Assembly: GCA_905147135.1 (NCBI GenBank)
Contig: LR990056.1
Span: 3,916,001-3,980,000, forward strand
Reading direction: 5' to 3'
Length of the DNA stretch: 64,000 nt
Source of the DNA: Blastobasis lacticolella
Lineage: Eukaryota; Arthropoda; Insecta; Lepidoptera; Blastobasidae
In this document: positions 38,414-49,200 of the stretch, one piece after another
How the letters are laid out: every line of letters begins with the position of its first letter
How positions within the stretch are numbered: position 1 is the stretch's first letter
The notes under the pieces: model-generated
The model's input: only the letters and a program-made list of their open reading frames with translations
The model's database searches: none
What the model was told of the DNA's origin: nothing
Program-made: the position numbers and the translations under genes

Positions 38414-41158
38414 TTACAGCCTCTGCTGGATCCAGGCGGCGAAGGAGGTGACGCGGGCGAACCCGGCGGGGAAGCCGAGTGAGCAGCCCCAGATGGAGCC
38501 AAAGGACGTCACTCCGATCTGAAAACCAAGTTGAGTTGCAGAGACAGAAAGTAAAGGAGTCGGGAGCGGTGACGTCAATTATCAATGCTGCAGTGGCACC
38601 GGCGTTTCCGCTAGGTATACTGTTTTGAGTGGCGTGGCACCGATTTTATTGTTGCGCCTACGGTTTTAATATCAGCAAAGGCTCCTGTTTATGTAAGCAT
38701 GGATAATATCATAGCAGGTAAGTACGTTTATGCATTTTAATCTGATTCACACTTAAGCACCTACAATTTTGTAAAAAAATTTATGTCATACGGTAGGCAA
38801 ACAGGCAAGCGGGACACCTGAAGGAAAGTGGTCACCACTGCCTATAGACATTAGTAATACCAAGAGTATCGCCAATGCGTTGCCCACCTCTATAACACGT
38901 TGCTCTGGCAGCAAAAAGGCAAATGCCCCTCCATTGCCAAAGCCACGTTCTAAAAAATACTATATTAAATGCTACATCTTTAACCGCGATAGTTAAAGTA
39001 ACATTCCATTAAATTTTTGTGGCTTCGGACTTGAATTTATGAAAAAGAAGTTAAGTAGTAAGTAATTTACATATTTGTACCCAATATTAAAACTCAACTT
39101 CATAGGTACTGAGCTGGCTGTTAAGTTAATTAACAAATCCAAGTATTAAATCTCATGGCTATTCTATAGACCTCAGTCAACGAGCATGAGCGTCAGTGTC
39201 ACTCCCACTCACCAGCACGTTCTGTCCGCCGGTGGTGATGGCCAGCGGGCCGCCGGAGTCCCCGCCGCAGGTGCTCTGGCGGTTCTGGCCGCTGGTGCAG
39301 AGCGTGGACGCGATGATCGAGTTGCCGAAGGTGGACTGGCAGACGGCGTTGGTGATGACCTGCAGCGACACGTGGCTCTGCACCTGGCCGGTGGTGCTGG
39401 CGCCAGAGATGGCTGAGGGTGGGAAAACATTATTGGATTTACGATGCAATTGGACCGAGGTTGGAACCTTGGGGTAGACAACCGTTTATTAAATTTTAGA
39501 ATAGTCTCAAAATTGTACTATGGTTAGTTGATATACTACTTAATATATCTTTATATATATAATTCTTCTGTGAGTGTGTATGTCACTGAACTTCTCTCAA
39601 ACGACTGGACCGATTTTGATGAAATTTTTTGTGTGTGTTCAAGGGGATCTGGGAATGGTTTAGATTCACACCTAAGGTGTAGGGTAGGTGTAGGGTAGGT
39701 GTAGGGTAGGTGTAGGGTAGGTGTAGGGTAGGTGTAGGGTAGGTGTAGAGTAGGTGTAGGGTAAGTGTAAGGTAGGTGTAGGGTAGGTGTAGGGTAGGTG
39801 TAGGGTAGGTGTAGGGTAGGTGTAGGGTAGGTGTAGGGTAGGTGTAGGGTAGATGTAGGGTAGGTGTAAGGTAGGTGTAGGGTAGGTGTAGGGTAGGTGT
39901 AGGGTAGGTGTACGGTAGGTGTAGGGCAGGTGTAGGGTTAGAACGCTACGCGAACGAAGTCGCGCCGGGTCCACTAGTATACTTATAAAGACATAATTAT
40001 ATAGTAACACCCAGACCCGTAATATAAATTAAAATTAATCAACTGCCCGGTCGAGAATCGAACCCGGCGTCTTTTGTGGTTGACCACTGAACCCCTCACG
40101 TCGTCGTAAAATACCTTTAGTAGCGGATTCAAGTAATTTACAAGCTTGACATAGGACTGCCTGAGTATCAAAATTTAGTGATCGCCGCTGTAAGTTCTAG
40201 AAGATAGAAGTTACAAGTAGGTATTGAGCGAAATATGTAGATACTTACTGTCACCAGTCCTGCCGTAGCCGGCGGCGACGGCCCACTGTCCGGCGAAGTT
40301 GTTGTTCAGCAGGGCGCCGGTCGGCAGGTTGACGTTGCGGATGTTGTCTGTAACACAAGGTGGAAGTATATCCCACATACCCTGCTTTCAGGTATATGCT
40401 GCGCAGTAGGCTGTTGATTATGTATTATTATCTAATAGACGACAGCAACTGCTTACTCACAGACAGCCTGTACGCTTGCCACCTTAGTGGTAAATGGGTA
40501 TATAAAACAAAAAAGAGTTAAACAATTGTGTTGTAACTCACTGGTGTAAGTAACCCAGGGGATAGTGATGATGGCGACGTCGTTCTGGATGGTGCTGGGA
40601 GTCCAGTTGGCGTGCATCACGTCGTTGTTGGTGTTGAGTCTGGTGCCTCCGGTGAAGAGGGTGGTGGAGCCAAGCACGACGGTGAAGAGGGAGGCCTGGT
40701 TGCGGCCGTCGAACCAGCAGTGGGCGGCGGTGATGGAGCGCGTGTTGGTCAGCAGCGAGGAGCCGCAAACGGAGGTAGCGCCCGACGTCAGGGTGATGAG
40801 CAGACCGCCCTGGGTTCGAAAAGAATACATGATATAACTATGAGGCTGTTGCGTAAATAACGGTAAGATGTGATGTGTCTGAATCTAAATAAATGGTTTT
40901 CAAGGCTTCGCAATGAGGCTAAGTTAAGATGCACGGCAGTTGACGGCAGCATCAACTTACCAGCCAGGGGTTAACTCCGAGGGCGGACTGCTGCCCGCCG
41001 GTGATCCTGGAGCCGGAGAAGTCGATGGCCTCCTCGGCAGCCTTGATCCTGGCGGCCTCGGCGATGCCGACAGTCTCGTGATAGTAGGTGGTGATGGGAG
41101 ACTGCGGCGGCGCCGCGGAGGCAAGCGCCAACAGAGCTGCGAGGATGAACACCTTCAT
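38414..41158 (-). CDS. Chymotrypsin-like serine protease, minus-strand copy
   Basis: A secreted digestive-type S1 protease of 289 residues. Minus-strand exons 41158-40961, 40809-40542, 40347-40249, 39412-39213 and 38518-38414 join in frame. The signal peptide is [15 protein letters not shown], and zymogen cleavage is expected at SR/ITGG (residues 50-51). The catalytic triad is His96 (ITAAHC), Asp143 (QNDVAI) and Ser241 (GGDSGGP). The S1-pocket residue equivalent to 189 is Ser, giving chymotrypsin-type specificity. The reading frame is intact, but compared with its twin (44230-46217) the TATA box reads TGTAAAAATAG and the AATAAA downstream is lost. Introns hold a SINE B relic shared with the twin and a Helitron found only here. 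Confidence 0.95.
39548..39977. mobile_element. Lep1-like Helitron with internal 11-bp minisatellite
   Basis: The 5' end TCTTTATATATATAATTCTT, followed by AACTTCTCTCAAACGACTGG, and the end GCGAACGAAGTCGCG...CCACTAG match lepidopteran Lep1 Helitron termini as I remember them. It sits between A and T as Helitrons do. At 39675-39939 it carries about 24 tandem copies of an 11-bp unit (AGGTGTAGGGT). It lies in the third intron of the minus-strand protease gene and is absent from the same intron of its twin. Confidence 0.8.
40008..40110 (-). repeat. SINE family B relic in protease intron 3 (minus copy)
   Basis: On the minus strand: GGGGTTCAGTGGTCAACCAC, a CGGGTTCGATTCTCGACCGG B-box-like region, then TTTATATTACGGGTCTGGGT. 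The matching position in the twin gene (45270-45380) holds the same relic, so it was present before the genes duplicated. Confidence 0.75.
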
Positions 41159-42532
41159 TGTCAGAGATATGCCAAAACACGATACTCGCACTCTTCAGTA
41201 CAGACTATTTTTACAAACCTTTCATTGGGTTGTTGATACTGATATGATCGTAGATATAGTTCGATAAAATTTCAGTACATTTTGATGACGGTTTGGGTTA
41301 ACCCGGCTTATAAGGGAGTCTGAAAGTCGTCAAAGCTGCGACAGACGATACGTAATGACTCTTGAAAATAACCTAAAGGTGTGGATCAGAAGTGTAACAC
41401 GTCTGTTGTCGAGGGGGGTAGGAGCCTTTCTTTAAATGACACCACCAAGCATTTTCTCCACTTCTGAGGGCACAAGCTTGCTTGCTCTTGCTTTCAGAAC
41501 CCCTTTCGTCGTCACCGAATAATTGAACAGATATTTTAATTGTGTGTCGGCTGACGTCGAGAATAACGTCAGTGTATTATCGGCTTGATTTAGCTGATTT
41601 ATGTAGACTTTTAGAATCACTGGTCAAAATGATAATATTTATTGCTCTTCCTAAGGTCAAACTCTCCACAGGAATTTTCTATACAATTGGATACGTTGCT
41701 ACTGTAATTAATGCGAAAATGAATCTCAATTTGGATAACTTACAAATAAATTGGTCGAGAGTGACCAATGATTGAAGTTTAACCGATTTAGAATAAGATC
41801 GAAATTTACATTCATCATGGCAACGTACCCCGAGTTTTAACTTGGGAAGTGAGATGTTGGCGTTTTATACATTTTATCGTTTTGACAAGCAACTGAGAAC
41901 GCTACTTTACTAGTTTGCTTCGGTACAGGTTAGACTCGTTCAAGAGTTCAAGACCTCGCCTTGTTGTGTTCCGATTTGGTTTCCAGGATAAGATAGCCAA
42001 CGCATTTACAGGCATAAGGTACCTGTATCATCATAGTTTTCACAGTGACCGCACCGGCTGTTTTAAATTTTTTAAACCGGAAGAAAAAAAAGAGAGATGT
42101 TATTTAGAATTAACGTGTGTCGTGTATGTTTGTGGCATAAGTTTAATAAAACCTAGGGCGCTGTTAATAAACCTATCACCACACAACTTGATCGCGTTCT
42201 CGCGTGCTTATTATTATACCTATCGTATCTATAAGTGACTGAGTTCGGAATTTATTTGGTTACATTACAGCATTACTCAAGTGATATCCTGAATCAAAAT
42301 ACAAACTTAACTCAAGTTTCTATATAAAACCGTACCGATACCTGCAGGACACTTTACGGCCAGGTGGAGTGACAATTTCCGAAAGGCTGTAGATGGATGC
42401 TGCTAATTGGAGGAGGCATATGTCCAGCAGTGCACTAGTATAGGCTGATGATGATGATATTAATACCAAATACAGCACCTGATACAGCGATCTTAAGTGC
42501 GGAAGTTGATTGTAGTTAAAATAAGTAATCAT

Positions 42533-42845
42533 ATTGGCGTTAATGTCCCGGTTGTGCACTGCCGTACGAGGTTCCCGGGTCCGTCCTGACCATGATCAGG
42601 ATTTGGCAAATCAGATAATATCAGATACAGTGGAGCGACTGCTATCTGACCTCCGTGACCTGTGACCCTGCTACCAGGGGTGCAGGTTTCATCACGATGT
42701 TTTCCCGCACCGTAAGAACATCGGTTAGCATTCAACTAATGTACAAAACTCAGAAAAGAGTCATTGGTACATGGCTGCAGTGGGATACCCGGTACCTACC
42801 TCTCGCTCACGAGTCGGATTCCTTAACCACTCGACCACCGACGCT
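42533..42845 (-). repeat. SINE family A, near full-length, reverse
   Basis: Read on the minus strand: a tRNA-like head (GGAGCGTCGGTGGTCGAGTG, then a GTGAGCGAGAGGTAGGTACC region), the body GTGCGGGAAAACATCGTGAT, the CACGGAGGTCAGATAGCAGT block and an ACCGGGACATTAACGCCAAT end. It is one of the few copies here with both head and tail. Confidence 0.75.
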
Positions 42846-43180
42846 CCTAGTTTATCAATAGATACATCGGGTAAAATTTTATGGGTGACAGACAGTTCTT
42901 TACCGCTTTTCATCATGTAGGCTGTCTGCCACCAAGTTTGTTAGTAAGTGGAAGGTATAAGAAATATAGATGAAGATCATCAAGCAACGAAAAGCCACTT
43001 TCAAGTGCGACAGGTTTTAAGTTCCGAAACTTATGGCGGACTAATTCATTGGAACTTGTTTCATGCAGTGTTTCTAGAAGTAATAAAATCAAATTGCGGA
43101 ATAAAATTAATTTAAATAAATAAAAAGTTTATTAAATCTTGTGAAATACATTTCAATTTTAGATGTAAAAAAACACAAAT

Positions 43181-43277
43181 TTACAAATTGGGCAAATTTG
43201 ATAACATATGGTCGAAATCTGCGAAATAGGGGTCTTCTTCTAGATATTCTTGTGCCATCTCTTGTCGGCATCCTCGG
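43181..43277 (-). other. Possible terminal coding exon or retrocopy fragment
   Basis: On the minus strand, after an acceptor-like CCTTGAAACAG, a 97-base stretch reads EMAQEYLEEDPYFADFDHML, then SNLPNL and a TAA stop. An AATAAA signal on the same strand lies about 65 bases further on. The acidic composition looks protein-like, but no upstream exon was found. A different frame gives a repeat-like peptide, so a transposon fragment is the main alternative. Confidence 0.25.
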
Positions 43278-44174
43278 CTGTTTCAAGGTCACAGCCCCGA
43301 AAATTAGGAATGACGTGCCACCCCCGGTTCGTAGTGCACTGTCGGTGACTTTAGTCGCTACGTTCCATAAAAAATGTTAGTCGTGGCTGCTCTTGAAGCA
43401 GTCGAGGGATGCCAGCAATCTTCAATATTTGTGGTGGTGGCAATGTTGTATAGGGTTTGGGGTATTGGTGTATTGGAACATGTTTATTTTGAATATTATT
43501 AGTTTAAAATAGATTGTGTATTAATGGGTGCATAAGGTTTAATTTACATGTCATACAAAGTACGCAATATGTTCTTAGAAAAGTGTGTGATGTATGTGTT
43601 TTATTGTTATCCTAGCCTAAGCATTGTGTGGTTGGACTAAGATGACACTTGGCCATGGTAGAATATCAGCTCCTGGTGGTCTCACTTGCAGCCGCAGCTG
43701 AGCCATGGACCACTTTGTTTTGTATTTCTAGTTGTTTTTTATGGTCGACAGCAGTCGAATTTATTTAAATTGTTGTCTTATGCAAAACAAATTAATGTTT
43801 TTATTTTAATTTGCATTTATCTAAAGCCGGGGTAACTCGCTAGTCATTTATTATAAATCTGATAATGAAGCAGAAAGAAGGGAAAACCAATCAGTTGTTT
43901 AAATCGTCGAAATCCTTCCTAACACCATTGAAATTTGCACTTTCGTATCGAATCGGTATTCCCACGCAAATAATTATCATTACTATATTATTGAAAACCC
44001 CGATGAGATTAGTACACTATAATAAGACAATTTTTATCAAAATTTCCTAAGATTATCTAATAACTATGATGGATCGTCTTTGAATCCCAATTAACCCAAT
44101 TTTTATCAAATTTTTGTATTAAGAGATTATATGACTCTATCATTATTATAATCGACAATCAACAAGAAGGTTTG

Positions 44175-44182
44175 TATAAATA
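44175..44182 (+). promoter_or_regulatory. TATA box of the plus-strand protease gene
   Basis: TATAAATA stands 48 bases before the ATG at 44230, in GGTTTGTATAAATAGTGTGT. The spacing fits a transcription start around 44205-44212 and a very short 5' UTR, typical of gut protease genes. The twin gene has the same context with one T to A change that destroys the box. Confidence 0.75.
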
Positions 44183-44229
44183 GTGTGTACTGAAGAGTGC
44201 GGGTATTGTGTTTTGATATATCTCTGACA

Positions 44230-46217
44230 ATGAAGGTGTTCATCCTCGCAGCTCTGCTGGCGCTAGCCTCCGCGGCGCCGCCGCAGTCTCCCATCACCAC
44301 CTACTATCACGAGACCGTCGGCATCGCCGAGGCCGCCAGGATCAAGGCTGCCGAGGAGGCCATCGACTTCTCCGGCTCCAGGATCACCGGCGGGCAGCAG
44401 TCCGCCCTCGGAGTTAACCCCTGGCTGGTGAGTTGATGCCGCCATGCATTTTAACTTAAACCTTTAACCTCATTGCGAAGTCCCTTGAAAACTATTTATT
44501 TAGATTCAGACACATCACATCTTAACCGTTATTTACGCAACAGCCTCACAGTGTTATCATGTACTCCTTTCGAACCCAGGGCGGTCTGCTCATCACCCTG
44601 ACGTCGGGCGCCACCTCCGTTTGCGGCTCCTCTCTGCTGACCAACACGCGCTCTATCACCGCCGCCCACTGCTGGTTCGACGGCAGCAACCAGGCCTCCC
44701 TCTTCACCGTGGTCCTTGGCTCCACTACCCTCTTCACCGGAGGCACCAGGCTCAACACCAACAACGTCGTGATGCACGCCAACTGGACCCCTAGCACCAT
44801 ACAGAACGACGTCGCCATCATCACTATCCCCTGGGTTACTTACACCAGTGAGTTGTAACGCAATTGCTTAATATATACCTACTTACCACTAAGGCGTACA
44901 GCCTGTATGACATTAAGCAGTTGTCGTCTATTAAATAATAATACATCATCAACAGACTACTGCGAAGCATATACCTGAAAGCAGGGGATAGTGGGATGTG
45001 GGATAGACCAGCATTTTGACCCCTATCACCTTGTGTTACAGACAACATCCGCAACGTCAACCTGCCGACCGGCGCCCTGCTGAACAACAACTTCGCCGGA
45101 CAGTGGGCCGTCGCCGCCGGCTACGGCAGGACTGGTGACAGTAAGTATCTACATATTTCGCTCAATACCTACCTGCAACTTCTATCTTCTAGAACTAACT
45201 GCAGCGATCACTGAATTTTGATACTCAGGCAGTTCCATGTCAAGCTAGTAAATGACTTGAATCTGCTACTAATGGTATTTTACGACGAACGGGTTCAGTG
45301 GTCTACCACGCAAGAGATCCCGAGTCCCGTTCCCGACCGGGAAGTCTGGTGTTACTATGTGTATCTCATGTCATCATGTCTTTAAAAGTATACGAGTACT
45401 ATATCACCAGTATACGAGTACTATATCAACTAAATATCAGTTATCTAGCAACCGTAGTACAAGTTTGGGCTATTCTAATATCTAACAAACTGTGGTCTAC
45501 CCCAAGCTTCCAACCTCGGTCCAATTGCATCGTAAGTAAAATAATGTTTTCCCGCCTTCAGCCATCACCGGCGGCATCACCACCAGCCAGGTGCAGAGCC
45601 ACGTGTCGCTGCAGGTCATCACCAACGCCGTCTGCCAGTCCACCTTCGGCAACTCGATCATCGCGTCCACGCTCTGCACCAGCGGCCAGAACCGCCAGAG
45701 CACCTGCGGCGGGGACTCCGGCGGCCCGCTGGCCATCACCACCGGCGGACAGAACGTGCTGGTGAGTGGGAGGGACACTGATGCTTATGCTCGTTGGCGA
45801 GGTCCATATAATAGCTAAGAGCTGGATAGGTCTTCTTTATCTTAACAGCCAGTCAGTACCATAATGAACATGAGGTTTTCTAAAAGGCTTCTATTACGTA
45901 AAATTCAGTAAGAGTTAGTCTATTGTCCATAACTTTATGAAGAACACTATAATTAATTCAAAAACTCAGATTTCCAAATAAAAATCTTTCAATAATATCG
46001 ATACCTAGTTAGTCCGTTTTCTTGATGTCCCCTACCTACTTAACTAGACGTCATTGTCACTTCACGTAACCGTCACTTTATGTACCACTCTAAAACTCAA
46101 CCTGTTTTCCAGATCGGAGTGACGTCCTTCGGCTCCATCTGGGGCTGCTCGCTCGGCTTCCCCGCCGGGTTCGCCCGCGTCACCTCCTTCGCCGCCTGGA
46201 TCCAGCAGAGGCTGTAA
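44230..46217 (+). CDS. Chymotrypsin-like serine protease, plus-strand copy
   Basis: Exons 44230-44427, 44580-44847, 45042-45140, 45562-45761 and 46113-46217 join to 289 residues. The layout is signal peptide (about 1-15), propeptide to Arg50, mature enzyme from ITGG, triad His96, Asp143 and Ser241, and a Ser at the specificity position (Ser235, in [11 protein letters not shown]). Six cysteines pair as usual for insect chymotrypsins. It differs from the minus-strand copy at only six residues: Ser102 for Arg, Val129 for Asp, and four within residues 191-197 (ITGGITTS versus ISGASTTG). A TATA box, a short 5' UTR and AATAAA are all in place, so this copy looks fully expressible. Its place and activity are inferred from the family: secreted, probably midgut. 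Confidence 0.96.
45270..45380 (+). repeat. SINE family B relic in protease intron 3 (plus copy)
   Basis: GGGTTCAGTGGTCTACCACG, then CCGACCGGGAAGTCTGGTGT, correspond to the relic in the minus-strand twin at 40008-40110. The AATTTTAATTTCTGTTACGG part has been deleted here. A nearby 20-bp tandem pair (ATACGAGTACTATATCA, twice at about 45390-45430) is unique to this copy. Confidence 0.65.
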
Positions 46218-46246
46218 ACCTCGACGTAAAGTCTGTGATACTCTTG

Positions 46247-46252
46247 AATAAA
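46247..46252 (+). terminator. Poly(A) signal of the plus-strand protease gene
   Basis: AATAAA stands 30 bases after the stop codon at 46217, in CTTGAATAAAATAATT. The aligned position in the twin gene (about 38374-38380, minus strand) reads CTCTAATCTTT, without the signal. Confidence 0.75.
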
Positions 46253-49200
46253 ATAATTAAATCTTGCTAAATATTGACTAAAATAAATGGTTGTGATTGT
46301 ATGTTTCTTTTTCTATTTAGCACCTTTATCGATTATTTATAACTAGGTATTTTCATTTCTTTTCTTTTCTTTCTGCCACAAAACGAGTAGTTATCTCCTC
46401 AAATTGGGACGACAGATGTTTATCAATTCACTCAGAAGTTACTGCGATCAGAAGGTAGAATAAAAGAAACCACGGTAAATAGTCCTATCTTATCCTATTT
46501 ACTCTTTCACGTATAAACTAATAAATAATTTATAATCAAACTTTGACTGGTGTAGATAACCAGAAGTAGACAATATAAGCACAGTTTAAATAAACCCCTC
46601 ACTTTAGCTATAATTAATATAATTTATACGGAATTTACGGTAATGTACGGGATTCCGCTACAACGGAATTTAGGTGGATCTAGCGTAATGATTTACCTAT
46701 TGTACAAGTTAATTGAGTTTAGTATTTCTTTTCTTGCATATTTTACGACGTTCCCAAACACGTAACGGCGTGGAAGAGAGGAAATTATGCGCAATTGGTG
46801 ATATTCGTTCCCATAGCACCAGCTCGAGACCATAGTCTTAAGAAATAAGTTCGCAAAATGGAAAGTGATCGCCTATAAAACCTCGGAGCACATTGCTCTG
46901 GCAGAGCGTCGGTGGCCTAGTGGTTACGGTATCCGACTCGCATTGCGAGAGGTACCGGATTCGAATTCTACTGCCGCCATGTATCAATGACTCTTTTCTG
47001 AGTATGTTGAATACCTTCCGATGCTCTTTCGGTGTGCGGGAAAACATCGTGACTGAATGTGTAACTATGATCCAATCTAGTAAGGTTCCCCCCGTAGCAG
47101 TGTTATCGAGGTCAGATGGCAGTCGCTCCTCTGTAATTACCTGATCTGCCAAATCCTGGACCCCGGGCCCCCATGCGCAAGAGTATAACCGAGATATTAA
47201 CGCCAAGGTGACCACCACATAGCTCTGGCAACAAATAGACAAATGCCCCGCCACTACCAGAGCCACGGTAAGGTACACTGTACGGCTAGCACAAGTTACT
47301 CTCGCGCGCGAAGAGCGAGAAAAGGCGCGACATAGATACTGCTATCTCTTTCGTCGTAGTATTGAGAGAAGAAAACAAACGCTCTCTCGCGGCGCGAGCT
47401 ATGTTCAGTTGGTTAACATGTCGATCTGCCACGCAGAGGTCCCGGGTTCGATTCCCGGCCGAGCAGAAATTGAAATGATGAATTTTAATTTCTGTTACGG
47501 GTTTGGGTGTTATGTGTAAGTATGTATTTAAAAGTATATACGTAGTTTATCGGTTATCTTGCACCCATACAAGCTTTGCTTACTTCAGGGCGCCGTGTGA
47601 ATTATCCAAGCATATTTATTTATAACTATATAGTCTGATGGTTTGTTATTTGACTTTCATGTGACAGAAAACAGAAAATAGATTTAACGGGATGAACGGT
47701 CTATTCTATATCGATCTAAGTCTGTGAGTGAAACCATTGCCAATGATAAACGCTGCGCCTGCGCTGCTTTCGCCAACACTACAGACCTACATAATTTCTG
47801 CGTGCGCCGGCCGGCGGCGCCTGGCTCGTTTCGCGTGCTTACTTGCCGGACCTTTGAGGGCACGACTGTATTGAAAATTATATTTTAAATATTGGTATCT
47901 GTATATAGTATTAAAACAAAGTCGCTTCCCGCCGTCTGTCTCCATATCTGTATCTATGTACGCTTCGATATTTTAAACTGCGCAACGGATTTTAATGCTG
48001 TTTTCAACAATAATAAGTGTGATTCAAAATTCTTATAGGTAGGGGTAAAGTAGGCGGACCCTGGGCCCTCGCGAGTCGCGTGAGCGCGCAACCGGCATAC
48101 AACGCCAAGATGATGATGATGGAGGGGTTAAGTAGGTGTCCGAGAACGAAGTAGGGCTGGGTCCACAAAATGTTTATAAAATTTTATGACATTTATTTCA
48201 GGTGGTAGGACTCTGTCAAGCCTGAGGTGGCCTGAGGTTTGTGAGTCATCACCATTTTGTCGTCAAAGTCAAAGTCATTTATTTGTGTCACAGGTAGGTA
48301 TACAGTTCATTAAGATATTATAATGTTTGTGAGTATCTCTGTGTTAACCCCAATTGTGGACATACCAATATTATAATTACACAAATAAAATCATAATGGC
48401 TAATACTAATTAAATCATTTCATAGTAATTTTTAACATAACTATGTATTACACGGCACCATATCTCAAAAATTTATGTATTCATTCATATCATACAAACA
48501 ATATTTGAAAAGCTACTCTGTTAACTTATTATTAAACTCTCTACACACACACATATTATAGACATTCTTTTTATATATGTAGGTTTTACACGGAGGTTTA
48601 TGCAACGTGTTTATATATTGCGCTCTTTGTGTCCTCCGGCTAACATCTGATACACTTTTAATATATTCCGGATGAGATTTCGTAAATACACATATATTTT
48701 TAATGTACATACATGGCAAATCAATCCCGGTTGGGCCCCGTTTGCCGGGTTCCCCATAAGTCTGGGTGAATATTCTACGGCTTATTTCTACTGCCAAGTA
48801 ACAATGCTTGCATTGTTGTGTTCCAGTAGCCGGCGCAGTTACAGACGTGACGCATCACAGACAACACACCTGCGGTTCTGCATTTTTTTGCATGAATCGT
48901 GGATGTTAGGAGAAACTTAGTTACCGCTTACTATCATGTGCGTCTGCTGGTTTGTCACCAAAGATTTTAAGATATACATAGTGGTTTGTCACTGACTAGT
49001 ATAATAAAAATAAAGTCGGTTCCAACACTATTCTATCTTCGGTGTTCCAAGATGGAGGTCATTTTCTGATGCGAACCGCAAGGGACACATGTATGTTTTC
49101 CCGGGGCGCTATAACTTAGAACAATAGGTATATAATAGACAGGTATCCTTCCTAGACTGCATACGTGACTGACTAAAAACAGACAAATTGCAGGTATCGG

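Larger units (their letters stand above)
41159..44174. other. Spacer between the divergent protease genes
   Basis: The 3-kb spacer carries both upstream regions. I see a family-A SINE (42533-42845, minus), a short non-LTR or unknown minus-strand coding-like fragment (43181-43277) and otherwise A/T-rich unique-looking sequence. At 41305-41312 the minus strand reads CTTATAAG, a possible alternative TATA for the minus-strand gene. Nothing else was recognised. Confidence 0.5.

Noticed and set aside
39675..39939. TAGGGT array considered as interstitial telomere repeat
   Set aside because: The period is 11 bp, not 5 or 6; insect telomeres use TTAGG; and the array is enclosed in a Helitron-like element.
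39675..39939. Regular short repeats considered as a CRISPR array
   Set aside because: There are no unique spacers between units and the genome is a eukaryotic nuclear one.
46838..47278. Minus-strand open frame of 146 codons
   Set aside because: It is the antisense of a family-A SINE and adjoining repeat sequence.
47400..47465. tRNA-like head with GGTTCGATTCCC
   Set aside because: It is followed by the SINE B body (ATTTTAATTTCTGTTACGG) and recurs at 5075, 40008, 45270 and 63420; it is a retroposon.
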